64,000 bases of DNA, from positions 40,637 through 104,636 of the forward strand of contig CAJEXL010000007.1 of the NCBI GenBank assembly GCA_903994365.1. Reading direction: 5' to 3'. The position numbers were made by a program, and so were the translations under genes. Every line of letters starts with the position of its first letter. Position 1 is the first letter of the stretch. This DNA is from an uncultured Chlorobiaceae bacterium (GTDB taxonomy: Bacteria > Bacteroidota > Chlorobiia > Chlorobiales > Chlorobiaceae). Below, in pieces: positions 37,002 through 47,187 of the stretch. The notes beneath the pieces were generated by a model. The model was not told the DNA's origin. It saw only the letters and a list, made by a program, of their open reading frames with translations, and made no database searches.

Positions 37002-37469
37002 ATGCAGGTTAAGCAGATTGAAGGAGCCCTTGGCGCGGCGGATGCAAGGTTTGCGCTGGTTGTTTCGCGCTTCAATGATTTTATTGGACAGAAGCTTGTT
37101 GAGGGTGCCATTGACTGTATTCTCCGCCATGGTGGATCGGAGAAGGATATTACTGTTTACCGTTGCCCCGGAGCTTTTGAACTACCGATGGTGGCGAAAA
37201 AGGTGGCGCTCAGCGGCAGGTATGATGCCATTGTGACACTTGGTGCCATTATCAGAGGCTCTACACCCCATTTTGATGTTATTGCCGCTGAAGCGACCAA
37301 AGGAATTGCCCAGGTCGCTCTCGATACCGGGGTGCCGATTGCTTTTGGAGTACTCACCACTGAAAACCTTGAACAGGCGATTGAGCGGGCAGGGACAAAA
37401 GCTGGCAACAAGGGGTTTGATGCCGCCATGACTGCCATTGAAATGGTGAACCTTTACCGGCAGATTTAG
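37002..37469 (+). CDS. ribH: 6,7-dimethyl-8-ribityllumazine synthase
   Basis: 155 residues. The family signatures are [43 protein letters not shown] and [24 protein letters not shown]. It makes lumazine for riboflavin synthesis and usually forms an icosahedral shell or pentamers. Its stop overlaps that of the convergent plsC by 4 bases. Confidence 0.96.
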   Translation: MQVKQIEGALGAADARFALVVSRFNDFIGQKLVEGAIDCILRHGGSEKDITVYRCPGAFELPMVAKKVALSGRYDAIVTLGAIIRGSTPHFDVIAAEATKGIAQVALDTGVPIAFGVLTTENLEQAIERAGTKAGNKGFDAAMTAIEMVNLYRQI

Positions 37470-38176
37470 TTGTTGCGGTAACGGTTGAAATTGGTTGTGA
37501 TTACTTCGGAGCAGGCGGCCATCAGCTCCTCAATGCTGTTGAACGATGATGGCTCAATGGGCTTGTCGATGATCACCTTGATTGTCCCTTTGTTGATTTT
37601 AAGACTTTTTTTTGGGGTGATCAGATGGCTGCCGATGATGGTGACGGGTAGTACCGGTGCGCCCCCTTTTTGTGCAACGCGGAATGCGCCGCGCTTGAAC
37701 GGGAGCAGCTCTCCGGTTGCCGATCGGGTGCCTTCAGGAAAAATGTGAAGGGAATGACCACTTTTCAGTACCTCCGTTGCTGCAAAAAGGCTGTTCAGTG
37801 CCTCCCGGTTTTGTCCCCGTTTTATCATGACATAGCCAGATTGCCTCAGAACCCGGCCAAACAGCGGTATTTTACCAAGCTCCTCTTTTGCCATAAATCG
37901 GAGGCTGAGCTTCATGGTGCCGAGCAGCAGAGGTATGTCGGCCATGCCGGCATGGTTGCTGATGACGAGATAGTGTTGATCGGAGCTGTAATTCTCCTCC
38001 CCGATAACTTCGATGGTTATCCCAAAAAGCCTGGCGCTGAGCCGACCCCACCAGGCGGCAATTTTATGGAAGCTGTTGCCGGTAGGGTCGAAGATGTTGA
38101 GTAACAGAGCATACAGTATCCCGAAAAACATTATCGGGATGCTGATAAAGAGAAAAATCAGTGTTCTGAAGTTCAT
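37466..38176 (-). CDS. plsC: 1-acyl-sn-glycerol-3-phosphate acyltransferase
   Basis: A 236-residue membrane acyltransferase. An N-terminal helix ([21 protein letters not shown]) precedes the catalytic HX4D in [12 protein letters not shown], followed by [20 protein letters not shown] and the [10 protein letters not shown] stretch. It makes phosphatidic acid. It starts 19 bases after thrC on the same strand, so it may be the last gene of thrB-thrC-plsC. Confidence 0.9.
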   Translation of the reverse strand: MNFRTLIFLFISIPIMFFGILYALLLNIFDPTGNSFHKIAAWWGRLSARLFGITIEVIGEENYSSDQHYLVISNHAGMADIPLLLGTMKLSLRFMAKEELGKIPLFGRVLRQSGYVMIKRGQNREALNSLFAATEVLKSGHSLHIFPEGTRSATGELLPFKRGAFRVAQKGGAPVLPVTIIGSHLITPKKSLKINKGTIKVIIDKPIEPSSFNSIEELMAACSEVITTNFNRYRNN

Positions 38177-38195
38177 TCCACACGCTTACACAGGG

Positions 38196-39512
38196 TTACT
38201 GATCGAGTCCATTAAGAAAAGAGGCGAGCTCTTTATACTCCGAACTGATCAAGGTGGCACTCTTCTTTTTTTCCATCAGCTCCTGAAGATTTGAGGGAAT
38301 CTCAATTTTTTTGTCGAGAGTCTTCTCTATTGCTTCAAGAAATTTTACCGGGTGGGCTGTTGACAGAACAATACCTGCACGTTCAGCAGCCCCTTCCGTT
38401 GATCGGTACCGTTCTAGCGCATGGTATGCAACGGCGGTATGTGGCTCCATGATATAGTCGAAGCGTTCATAGACAGAGCGAATGGTCGCTCTTGTCTCTT
38501 CATCCGAAACCGCAATGCCGGTAATCTCCCTGCCCATTGCAGCATGATCGTTGTTGTAAAAATATCTCAATCGAGCAAAATTGCTTGGGTTGCCAACATC
38601 CATTGCCGTTGAAAGCGTTGTAATGGTCGGGTGTGGGTCGTAGCGTCCGTCGTCGATATAGCGGGTGACGCTGTCGTTGGCGTTTGATGCTGCAATAAAG
38701 TGGCCAATTGGAAAGCCCATCCTTTTTGCAAGGATTCCGGCGGTGAGGTTTCCGTAGTTGCCGCTGGGTACAGCAAAGAGCGGGTTGTTGAAGCCGTAGA
38801 TCTCCTTGAGTTGCAGGCATGCCCAGGCATAATAGAATGATTGAGGAATCAGTCTTGATATATTGATGGAGTTGGCCGAGGTAAGCGTCAGCGATTTGTT
38901 CAGTGATGGATCGACAAAAGCCTCTTTTACCATGCGCTGGCAGTCGTCGAAATTGCCCTCAACTTCAAGGGCGTAAACGTTGTTCCCTGCTGTGGTGAGT
39001 TGCTGTTCCTGAAGAGGGCTCACTTTTCCTGATGGGTAAAGCAGGACTACTCTGGTGTTGGTAATTCCCTGAAATCCATAGGCAACAGCGCTTCCTGTAT
39101 CTCCCGAAGTTGCCACCAATACGGTAATCAGCCTCTGCTCTTCGGCGGCAAAAAAACCAGTCAGGCGGGCAAGAAAACGCGCTCCGTAATCCTTGAAGGC
39201 AAGTGTCGGCCCGCAGAAAAGCTCTTCAATAAAGGTGTTGCTGTTGAGCTGCACAATCGGAGTCTCAAAGGTGTAGCAGTTGTCGATCATGTCGCTGAGC
39301 TCATCGGGGGAGATATCACTCCCGATAAACTTTTTTGCAATGGCAAAAGCGATGTTGTTGAAGCTTGCGCCTTCAAGGAGCTTGATCTCGTCAGGCGAAA
39401 AACGGGGAATTTCAGAGGGAATGTAGAGGCCGCCATCCGGTGCAAGTCCTTCAAGGGTGGCTTTTTTCAGCGAGACAGGTATAGATGATTTATTGGTACT
39501 GAAATAGATCAT
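38196..39512 (-). CDS. thrC: threonine synthase
   Basis: 438 residues from MIYFSTN, ATG at 39512; the frame is open from 39587. The N-terminus LEGLAPDGGLYIP, the PLP lysine region PTLAFKDYGARFLARL, VATSGDTGSAVAYGFQG and the PSGNYGN loop identify ThrC. It converts O-phosphohomoserine to threonine. It lies 25 bases downstream of thrB. Confidence 0.95.
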   Translation of the reverse strand: MIYFSTNKSSIPVSLKKATLEGLAPDGGLYIPSEIPRFSPDEIKLLEGASFNNIAFAIAKKFIGSDISPDELSDMIDNCYTFETPIVQLNSNTFIEELFCGPTLAFKDYGARFLARLTGFFAAEEQRLITVLVATSGDTGSAVAYGFQGITNTRVVLLYPSGKVSPLQEQQLTTAGNNVYALEVEGNFDDCQRMVKEAFVDPSLNKSLTLTSANSINISRLIPQSFYYAWACLQLKEIYGFNNPLFAVPSGNYGNLTAGILAKRMGFPIGHFIAASNANDSVTRYIDDGRYDPHPTITTLSTAMDVGNPSNFARLRYFYNNDHAAMGREITGIAVSDEETRATIRSVYERFDYIMEPHTAVAYHALERYRSTEGAAERAGIVLSTAHPVKFLEAIEKTLDKKIEIPSNLQELMEKKKSATLISSEYKELASFLNGLDQ

Positions 39513-39537
39513 GTGTCGAGGAGTTCTCTGTTGATGG

Positions 39538-40503
39538 TTATGAGAGTATTCGTGCCCCTTCCTTGCAGATGGGGGTAACCCATACATCTGATTCGAGGTG
39601 AGCTTTCGAGTGCATGAACGCCTCCTTCATGGCACTTCCAACCTGAATAGCTGTCTTTTCAGAGGAGGAAAAGGCAAAAACCGAAGGGCCTGAACCAGCA
39701 ATACTGCATCCAAGAGCCCCGGTATCAATTGCTGCCTGTTTAACTTCAAAAAAACCGGGAATTAACGGGGCGCGTTTTGGTTCTGCAATAACGTCAACCA
39801 GAGAGCGTCCGATAAGATCATAGTCGGAGGTGAGCAGGCCGGTTATCAGTGCTCCCACGTTACCCCATTGCTGGGTTGCCGTTTTAAGAGAAATCTCCTG
39901 GGGTAACACGGAACGTGCATAAGCTGTGCGTAACTCTGTATGAGGATGTACCAGTGAGCAGTAGAGGTGTTCGGGTGACGGAATTGTGATGAGATCAAGT
40001 GGAGTATAGCTTCGTATCAAGACGAAATTGCCGAGAATCGCTGGTGCTGCATTATCGGCATGAGCTGATCCGCATGCAACTCTCTCTCCTTCAATAGCGA
40101 AGTGGACAAGCTCCATTTTCGAACAAGGATTTCCAAATAGTTCGTTTGCGGCGATAAGTGCGGCAGCGGCGCTTGCGGCGCTGCTCCCCATTCCGCTGCT
40201 GAGTGGCAGGTGTTTGACAAGCTCAAGCGAGATGTGACCTGCAAAATCAATCTGTTTGTGGGCGCGGATATACTCAAGGAACTTCAGGACAACAAAGCTT
40301 GATGTGTTTTTTTTGGGATCCAGGGGCAATGCTCCGTCGTCCCCGCTGATGCTCGTAATGGAGACCGGCGATCCGGAGTTTTTGGTATCGGAAAGTGTGA
40401 GTATTACCTCATCACCAGGTTCGGTAATAGCAAATCCGAGCACATCAAAACCGCAGGCAACATTGCCGACGGTGGCTGAAGCGAATCCTCTGACACTCTT
40501 CAT
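39538..40503 (-). CDS. thrB: homoserine kinase
   Basis: 321 residues from MKSVRGFASATVGN, ATG at 40503; the frame is open from 40521. GHMP-kinase signatures are present: ATVGNVACGFDVLGFA, the ATP loop LPLSSGMGSSAASAAAAL, and the C-terminal GCSIAGSGPSVFAF. It phosphorylates homoserine for thrC, which follows it. Confidence 0.95.
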   Translation of the reverse strand: MKSVRGFASATVGNVACGFDVLGFAITEPGDEVILTLSDTKNSGSPVSITSISGDDGALPLDPKKNTSSFVVLKFLEYIRAHKQIDFAGHISLELVKHLPLSSGMGSSAASAAAALIAANELFGNPCSKMELVHFAIEGERVACGSAHADNAAPAILGNFVLIRSYTPLDLITIPSPEHLYCSLVHPHTELRTAYARSVLPQEISLKTATQQWGNVGALITGLLTSDYDLIGRSLVDVIAEPKRAPLIPGFFEVKQAAIDTGALGCSIAGSGPSVFAFSSSEKTAIQVGSAMKEAFMHSKAHLESDVWVTPICKEGARILS

Positions 40504-40725
40504 ACTGTTTTTTTCGGGCAAAATTCCTGTATGTGTATTGACTGATAATGCTTCTAAATTTAATGAAAGGATAGCTAATTCAAATAAGGAGAAAGGAATT
40601 TGAATAACTAAAAGCTTTTCATTAAATTCAGGTTTTATCTTTTGGTATGGTGGTCGTCCCGACCTCCGAAATAAGGTAAGCAGAATCTTTCTCTTTTCTT
40701 AACAAATAACCAAGCGGAATAAGAT

Positions 40726-42306
40726 ATGTCTACAACAGTCAGGCCTGATGAGGTTTCATCCATACTTCGCAAGCAGCTTGCCGGTTTTGAGTCAGAAGCG
40801 GAAGTTTATGATGTGGGAACAGTGCTGCAGGTTGGTGACGGTATTGCTCGTGTTTATGGTTTATCGAAGGTTGCTGCAGGCGAACTTCTTGAGTTTCCCA
40901 ACAATGTGATGGGTATGGCTTTAAACCTTGAGGAGGACAATGTCGGCGCTGTATTGTTTGGTGAATCCAATCTTGTAAAAGAGGGTGATACGGTTAAAAG
41001 AAGTGGTATTCTTGCCTCTATTCCTGTTGGCGAGGCTATGCTTGGCAGGGTCATCAATCCACTCGGTGAGCCTATTGATGGCAAGGGTTCGATTGAAACA
41101 CATATCCGTCTTCCTCTTGAGCGCAGGGCACCAGGTGTTATCTATCGTAAATCGGTACATGAACCGCTGCAGACAGGCCTCAAGGCTATCGACTCCATGA
41201 TTCCGGTTGGTCGCGGACAGCGCGAGCTTATCATTGGTGATCGTCAGACAGGAAAGACTGCTGTTGCAATTGATACCATTATCAACCAGAAAGGCAAAGG
41301 CGTCTTCTGTATTTATGTGGCAATTGGTCTGAAGGGATCAACGGTTGCGCAGGTTGTCAATACTCTCGAAAAATATGACGCGATGTCGTATACCACCGTT
41401 ATTTCGGCCACGGCATCCGATCCCGCACCTCTTCAGTTTATAGCACCGTTTGCCGGCGCTACTCTTGGTGAATTTTTCCGCGATACGGGTCGTCACGCCC
41501 TGGTGGTTTATGATGATCTTTCAAAACAGGCTGTTGCCTATCGTCAGGTCTCTCTGTTGCTTCGCCGTCCACCGGGACGTGAGGCATATCCTGGTGATGT
41601 GTTTTACTTGCACTCCCGTCTGCTTGAAAGAGCTGCGAAAATCACCGATGATATTGAGGTGGCAAAGAAAATGAACGATCTTCCTGATGCTCTGAGGCCG
41701 TTGATCAAGGCTGGTGGAAGTCTTACCGCACTGCCGGTTATTGAAACCCAGGCGGGTGACGTTTCGGCATATATTCCTACGAACGTGATTTCAATCACCG
41801 ACGGTCAGATTTTTCTTGAATCAAACCTCTTCAACTCCGGCCAGAGGCCTGCTATCAACGTTGGTATTTCGGTTTCCCGCGTCGGTGGCGCTGCGCAGAT
41901 CAAGGCCATGAAAAAGGTTGCTGGTACCCTGCGTCTCGACCTGGCGCAGTTCCGTGAACTTGAAGCCTTCTCGAAATTTGGTTCTGATCTTGATAAAACC
42001 ACCAAGGCGCAGCTCGACAGAGGTGCCAGGCTTGTAGAGATTCTCAAGCAGGGTCAGTATGTTCCTATGCCGGTTGAAAAACAGGTTGCCATTATTTTCC
42101 TTGGAACACAAGGCTTGCTTGATTCTGTTGAGGTTCGTTTACTTCGCAAGTTTGAGGAGGAGTTCCTTGGCATGCTTGAGATCAAGCACAATGATATTCT
42201 CACGAAGATTCTTGAGAGCGGTACACTGGAGGCTGATGCTGCCGCCAAACTCAAGGATATTGCCGTGAAGTTTGTTGATGCATTCAAGCAGAAAAACAAG
42301 GCGTAA
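40726..42306 (+). CDS. atpA: ATP synthase F1 subunit alpha
   Basis: A 526-residue subunit. It has the P-loop [13 protein letters not shown], the [12 protein letters not shown] stretch, [26 protein letters not shown] and the ITDGQIFLE region. It forms the non-catalytic nucleotide sites of F1. Only atpG follows; the delta subunit gene is not directly upstream. Green sulfur bacteria are known to have their ATP synthase genes in several separate loci, so this is expected. Confidence 0.97.
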   Translation: MSTTVRPDEVSSILRKQLAGFESEAEVYDVGTVLQVGDGIARVYGLSKVAAGELLEFPNNVMGMALNLEEDNVGAVLFGESNLVKEGDTVKRSGILASIPVGEAMLGRVINPLGEPIDGKGSIETHIRLPLERRAPGVIYRKSVHEPLQTGLKAIDSMIPVGRGQRELIIGDRQTGKTAVAIDTIINQKGKGVFCIYVAIGLKGSTVAQVVNTLEKYDAMSYTTVISATASDPAPLQFIAPFAGATLGEFFRDTGRHALVVYDDLSKQAVAYRQVSLLLRRPPGREAYPGDVFYLHSRLLERAAKITDDIEVAKKMNDLPDALRPLIKAGGSLTALPVIETQAGDVSAYIPTNVISITDGQIFLESNLFNSGQRPAINVGISVSRVGGAAQIKAMKKVAGTLRLDLAQFRELEAFSKFGSDLDKTTKAQLDRGARLVEILKQGQYVPMPVEKQVAIIFLGTQGLLDSVEVRLLRKFEEEFLGMLEIKHNDILTKILESGTLEADAAAKLKDIAVKFVDAFKQKNKA

Positions 42307-42352
42307 GAGAGTTGACAGGTTTTCAAGCAATTTATTAACAGTCCCGTAATAC

Positions 42353-43231
42353 ATGCCTACATTAAAGGATATACGTGTACGAATCAAAGGGGTAAAATCT
42401 ACGCAGCAGGTAACCAAGGCAATGAAGATGGTGGCCGCTGCAAAGCTGAGAAGGGCGCAGGAGAGGGCTGTTATGGCTCGCCCCTATGCTGCGAAGCTTA
42501 AGGATATGCTTGGTTCACTCTCACTGAAGGTAGATACTTCGCGTAACCCCTTGCTTTCAGGTCGTTCCGAGATCAACAATGTTCTTGTTATTCTTGTCAC
42601 TGCCGACAGGGGGCTCTGTGGCGCGTTTAATACCAATGCCATAAAGCTGGCGTATAAACTCATTCATGAGGATTATGCTGCTATTTATGGAAAGGGAGGT
42701 GTGAGCCTGATCTGTGCTGGTTCCCGAGGATTTGATTTTTTCAGAAAAAGAGATTACAAGATTACCAAGGGGTATCTGGCTGTTTTTCAGCACCTTGATT
42801 TCAGTACGGCAAAAGAGATTGCTGATACAGCCTCTGGCATGTATCTTCGTGGTGAGGTTGACAGGGTTGTTGTTGTTTACAATGAATTCAAGTCGGTGCT
42901 TGCTCCAAATCTGAAAGCAGAGGTGATTCTCCCTATCTCTCCTGAGACATCTTCTGTCAAGGAGAGCAGCAGTGATTACATTTATGAGCCATCACCTGCG
43001 GCGATCATTGATGTGCTGGTGCCAAAGCATCTTAATACCCAGGTGTGGAGAATGATGCTTGAGTCGAATGCTGCAGAGCAGGCGGCCCGCATGTCTGCAA
43101 TGGATTCGGCTACAGAAAATGCCAAGGAGCTGCTTCGCGGGCTCAACATCAGTTACAACCGTGCACGGCAGGCGGCAATTACCACTGAGCTCAGTGAAAT
43201 TGTTGCAGGTGCGGAGGCACTGAGTAGCTGA
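42353..43231 (+). CDS. atpG: ATP synthase F1 subunit gamma
   Basis: 292 residues. N-terminal helix with [26 protein letters not shown], a middle [14 protein letters not shown], and the C-terminal helix with [41 protein letters not shown]. It is the rotor shaft of F1. A strong terminator follows at 43257-43284. Confidence 0.96.
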   Translation: MPTLKDIRVRIKGVKSTQQVTKAMKMVAAAKLRRAQERAVMARPYAAKLKDMLGSLSLKVDTSRNPLLSGRSEINNVLVILVTADRGLCGAFNTNAIKLAYKLIHEDYAAIYGKGGVSLICAGSRGFDFFRKRDYKITKGYLAVFQHLDFSTAKEIADTASGMYLRGEVDRVVVVYNEFKSVLAPNLKAEVILPISPETSSVKESSSDYIYEPSPAAIIDVLVPKHLNTQVWRMMLESNAAEQAARMSAMDSATENAKELLRGLNISYNRARQAAITTELSEIVAGAEALSS

Positions 43232-43256
43232 TCAAGATCATGACCTTATGACATCC

Positions 43257-43284
43257 AAAGCGCCCGCAGGGGCGCTTTTTTTTT
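43257..43284 (+). terminator. intrinsic terminator after atpG
   Basis: AAAGCGCCC (43257-43265) pairs perfectly with GGGCGCTTT (43270-43278) around a 4-base loop and runs into nine T. It ends the atpAG transcript and separates it from thrA. Confidence 0.92.
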
Positions 43285-43399
43285 GCACAATATCGCAACT
43301 GGAGTCGGGTGGTATGCAACTCATTCTGGAAATGATTTATATTCAACAAGCTGGTGGTTCAGTCTCTTTTCACATTACAATGAATGTATGGGCGGAAGC

Positions 43400-45859
43400 A
43401 TGAAGATATACAAGTTTGGAGGTACCTCTTTGGGGTCGGCTGGACGGATCAGAAAGGTTGCGGATATTATTGCTGCTGCTGTTGAGGAGGGCAAGCTTAT
43501 TGTGGTAGTTTCAGCCATTCATCGTGTTACCGATCTTTTGCTTGAATCAGCCACAAAGGCGTGTTGTGGTGACAGCAGTTATCGTACGATACTTGATGAG
43601 CTTGATCATCAGCATTTCTTGTTGGCCGATGAGCTTTTTTCCCGGGACTCTCTTGGCGAAGTCACTGCGGTGATGCGTTCTGATCTTTCTGATCTTCATA
43701 ATATTGTACAGGGCGTTTTTTTGCTGAGAGAGCTTTCTGAAAAAAGTTTGGCGGTTATCCTGAGTTTTGGGGAGCGTCTCTCTGCCAGGATTGTAAGCTC
43801 TTGTTTGCAGGAGCAGCAGATGCAGTCATTCTTTCTCGATGCACGGGAGTTGATTGTCACTGATGCTAATTATGCTGATGCCAGGGTCAACACCTCCGCC
43901 TCCGAACTTCGGATTAAAAAGCGTCTTGAGTTTTTTGAGGGTGTGCCGGTGGTGACCGGATTTATTGCAGCCGCCCCCGACGGTACGGTAACAACGCTGG
44001 GCCGAGGAGGTTCCGATTATACCGCATCTCTTCTTGGTGCGGCGCTTGGAGCTTCAGAAATCTGTATATGGAGCGATGTTGACGGCTTTTTCAGCGCTGA
44101 TCCCAAACGGGTTCGTGATGCCAGGATTTTGCCCTTCATTACCTGTTCGGAGGCGATGGAACTCTCTCATGCAGGAGCCAAAGTTCTTCATCCGCTTGCC
44201 GTTCAGTCTGCCATGAAGGCGGGTATTCCTCTGCTGATTAAAAATTCCTTTAATCCTGAGGCTAAAGGAACGCGCATTGAACTTGCAACACCAGCGGAGA
44301 GAAGCCGCACGCTGCCAGTAACAGCTCTTTCCTCAATCAACAACGTTGTCCTTCTGAATATGTCGGGCAGTGGTATGGTTGGTGTTCCTGGCATTGCTTC
44401 AAGGCTGTTCAGTTGCCTGGCGCAGCACAGGATCAATATTATCTTTATATCCCAGGCATCCTCTGAACAGTCGATTACTCTTGCCGTCAATCCTTCCCAG
44501 GCAGCAAAAGCGAAAAAAGTACTGGAAGGGATATTTGCTCTTGAAATTGAAGCTCGTCAGATAGATCCTCTGCTGATTCGGCGTAACCTGTCGATGATTG
44601 CGATTGTTGGCAATAACATGTCGGGCCATCCTGGAGTTTCAGCTCAGTTATTTGAAACGCTTGGCAAAAATGGAATCAATGTTATAGCCGTTGCCCAGGG
44701 TGCCAATGAGATGAATATCTCCTTCGTGGTCGACTGCCATGATGAGGATAAGGCTCTGAATTGCATTCATGAGTCCTTCTTTTTGTCGCAGCGCAAGGTG
44801 CATCTTTTTATTGCTGGCACCGGAACAATCGCAAAAAGCCTGATTGGGCAGATCAGTGCCCATCGCGTTAACCTGCAGATGGATAATGATCTTGATGTTG
44901 TGGTCTGTGGCATGGCAAATACTCGCAAGATTGCCATGGATGATAACGGTATTGATCTTGAAAATTGGCAAGCATCTCTTGCTCTGAGGGTAGAGCACCA
45001 GGGCATTGATGGCTATATTGAGCTTATCAGGAAGAGAAATCTTCACAATACCATTTTTGTGGATTGTACTGCAAGCGCCACAGTCGCCGCAAGTTATCCT
45101 GATTTGCTGCTTGCCAATATTTCCGTTGTAACGGCCAACAAGCTCGGTATGGCCGCTCCTTGGCCTCTTTACCAGAGTATCAGGGATGCTCAACGGAAAA
45201 GCAATGCCCGTTTTCTCTACGAAACCAATGTGGGGGCAGGTTTGCCGATAATTAACACCCTGAATGATCTGAAAAACAGCGGCGACAAGATTATCAGTAT
45301 TGAAGGTGTTCTTTCTGGAACCTTGAGCTTTATTTTCAATGAACTGCGTCAAGGTGGCAAATTCAGCGAGATCGTTCGTCGTGCCCAGGAGGCTGGATAT
45401 ACTGAGCCTGATCCGCGTGATGATCTTTCGGGAGCTGATTTCGCACGCAAGTTCCTTATTCTTGGCCGTGAACTGGGCTTCAAGCTTGAGTACAGCGATG
45501 TTGCGTGCGAGAGTCTTGTCCCAGAGGAGTATCGTGGTGAGATGCCGGTTTCTGAGTTTCTTGTTCGTTTGTCAACTCTTGATGACTGGTATGCCGATGA
45601 GAGAGCGAAGGCAGCAAAAGAGGGTATGACCATTGCCTACGCAGGAGAGATCAGGGATGGAGTGGCAAGTATCGGGATTAAAAGACTTCCACTTGCAAGC
45701 CCCATTGCCGGGCTTCAGGGGTCTGAAAATATGGTGGTCTTTACCACAGAGCGCTATCGGGCAACTCCTCTTGTTGTACGAGGGCCTGGCGCTGGTGGAG
45801 AGGTGACGGCAGGCGGCGTTTTTGCTGATATCCTGCGCATTGCAAGTTATCTGGTTTGA
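43400..45859 (+). CDS. thrA: bifunctional aspartate kinase / homoserine dehydrogenase
   Basis: 819 residues from MKIYKFGGTSLGSAG, ATG at 43400; the frame is open from 43283 but the extra N-terminus is not family-like. The aspartokinase domain has KFGGTSLGSAGRI and TLGRGGSDYTASLLGAAL. Two ACT-like regulatory stretches follow in the middle. The homoserine dehydrogenase domain has FIAGTGTIAKSLIGQI, VTANKLGMA, YETNVGAGLPIINTL and EPDPRDDLSGADFARK. It catalyses steps one and three of threonine synthesis and is probably feedback-inhibited through the ACT region. Confidence 0.95.
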   Translation: MKIYKFGGTSLGSAGRIRKVADIIAAAVEEGKLIVVVSAIHRVTDLLLESATKACCGDSSYRTILDELDHQHFLLADELFSRDSLGEVTAVMRSDLSDLHNIVQGVFLLRELSEKSLAVILSFGERLSARIVSSCLQEQQMQSFFLDARELIVTDANYADARVNTSASELRIKKRLEFFEGVPVVTGFIAAAPDGTVTTLGRGGSDYTASLLGAALGASEICIWSDVDGFFSADPKRVRDARILPFITCSEAMELSHAGAKVLHPLAVQSAMKAGIPLLIKNSFNPEAKGTRIELATPAERSRTLPVTALSSINNVVLLNMSGSGMVGVPGIASRLFSCLAQHRINIIFISQASSEQSITLAVNPSQAAKAKKVLEGIFALEIEARQIDPLLIRRNLSMIAIVGNNMSGHPGVSAQLFETLGKNGINVIAVAQGANEMNISFVVDCHDEDKALNCIHESFFLSQRKVHLFIAGTGTIAKSLIGQISAHRVNLQMDNDLDVVVCGMANTRKIAMDDNGIDLENWQASLALRVEHQGIDGYIELIRKRNLHNTIFVDCTASATVAASYPDLLLANISVVTANKLGMAAPWPLYQSIRDAQRKSNARFLYETNVGAGLPIINTLNDLKNSGDKIISIEGVLSGTLSFIFNELRQGGKFSEIVRRAQEAGYTEPDPRDDLSGADFARKFLILGRELGFKLEYSDVACESLVPEEYRGEMPVSEFLVRLSTLDDWYADERAKAAKEGMTIAYAGEIRDGVASIGIKRLPLASPIAGLQGSENMVVFTTERYRATPLVVRGPGAGGEVTAGGVFADILRIASYLV

Positions 45860-45871
45860 GGAGAACCATTT

Positions 45872-47134
45872 ATGCGAGCCGAAATTGTATCAATCGGGGA
45901 CGAACTGCTTAAAGGCCAGCGGGTGAATACCAATGCTGCTTTTATCTCAAGTGCTCTTGGCCGAATAGGTATACCTGTTCAAAGAGTTGTTGCTTGTGCG
46001 GATCTTGAAGATGAGATGCTCTCTGTGCTGGAGGAGGCGCTTCACCGGGCAGATATTGTGCTTGTTACAGGCGGGCTTGGCCCGACCAGGGATGACCGTA
46101 CCAAAAAAGCTGTACAACAGCTTCTTGGCAGAGGGATGAAGCTCAATGAGGAGGCATACCAGAATCTTGTGGTTCGGATAAAAAAATACGGATTGGAGGT
46201 GTCGTCATCACTCCGGGATCAGGCTATGGTGATAGAGGGTTCCCAGGTTATTCCAAATACACGGGGGAGTGCCGCTGGGATGATTATTTCATGTGGAGAG
46301 CAGTTTCACCACCACTCTCTGGTGTTGATGCCCGGTGTTCCATCCGAAATGAAGGCGATGATGGATCTCACGGTTATTCCGCATTTTGCAGCGCTTTCAG
46401 ATAGAGCCATTCGTCACACTCCGATAAAAACGGTTGGTATCGGTGAGTCGAGGCTTGCAGAGATGCTTGCGGATATTGAAGATTGTCTGCCGGAGGGTAC
46501 AACGCTTGCTTATTTGCCTCATACCGCAGGTGTCAGTTTGATGATCAGTACTTTCGGTCGGGATCAAGAGGCGGTTGATCGTGATAACCGTACTGTTGTT
46601 GAGAGGGTTGCCAGAAAGGCTGAACCATTCATTTATGCGACAAGGGAGGTCACTCTTGAAGAGACTGTCGGGACGATGCTCTCCGCACAAGGGTTGACTG
46701 TTGCTGTTGCTGAATCGTGTACTGGTGGTCTGCTGGCCAGCCGACTGACTGATATTCCGGGTGCGTCCTCATATTTTTTGCAGGGTTTTGTGGTGTACAG
46801 CAACCAGGCAAAAGAGAGAAACCTTGGTGTGCCAGCGGAGACCATTGAGAGCTTCGGAGCGGTCAGCGAAGAGGTTGCCCGGGCTATGGCCATTGGATGT
46901 CTTGAAACAAGTGGCTCTGATTTTGCGGTAGCAACAACAGGTATCGCCGGGCCCTCGGGAGGTTCTCCGGAAAAGCCGGTTGGTATGGTTTGTCTGGGAG
47001 TAGCCAAAAGAAAATCAGCCGAGGTGATTTCCAGAACACTTTTTATGCATGGCGATCGTGAACAGAACAAGCTTCGGTTCAGCGAAGCGGCTCTTCGGGA
47101 GCTGTGGCAGTGCCTGCGGGGAAATTCTTGCTGA
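45872..47134 (+). CDS. cinA: CinA-family nicotinamide-nucleotide amidohydrolase
   Basis: 420 residues with two domains: an N-terminal MoCF-like domain (AEIVSIGDELLKGQRVNTN, VLVTGGLGPTRDDRTKKAV) and a C-terminal PncC-like NMN deamidase domain (VAVAESCTGGLLASRLTDIPGASSYFLQGFVVYSN, TTGIAGPSGGSPEKPVGMV). CinA proteins recycle NMN, and the N-terminal domain has ADP-ribose pyrophosphatase activity in characterised members. GAGGAG precedes the ATG; thrA ends 12 bases upstream. Confidence 0.93.
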   Translation: MRAEIVSIGDELLKGQRVNTNAAFISSALGRIGIPVQRVVACADLEDEMLSVLEEALHRADIVLVTGGLGPTRDDRTKKAVQQLLGRGMKLNEEAYQNLVVRIKKYGLEVSSSLRDQAMVIEGSQVIPNTRGSAAGMIISCGEQFHHHSLVLMPGVPSEMKAMMDLTVIPHFAALSDRAIRHTPIKTVGIGESRLAEMLADIEDCLPEGTTLAYLPHTAGVSLMISTFGRDQEAVDRDNRTVVERVARKAEPFIYATREVTLEETVGTMLSAQGLTVAVAESCTGGLLASRLTDIPGASSYFLQGFVVYSNQAKERNLGVPAETIESFGAVSEEVARAMAIGCLETSGSDFAVATTGIAGPSGGSPEKPVGMVCLGVAKRKSAEVISRTLFMHGDREQNKLRFSEAALRELWQCLRGNSC

Positions 47135-47187
47135 GATTTTAGTGTATGTGACCTTATATCAAAAAAAAATCGTTCTTCAGAGATCTT

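Noticed and set aside
43232..43399. Possible threonine attenuator or riboswitch before thrA
   Set aside because: The only strong hairpin is the atpG terminator. No leader peptide with runs of Thr or Ile codons and no known riboswitch core was found.
44648..45352. 234-codon minus-strand frame within thrA
   Set aside because: Antisense shadow of a gene with unambiguous homoserine dehydrogenase motifs.
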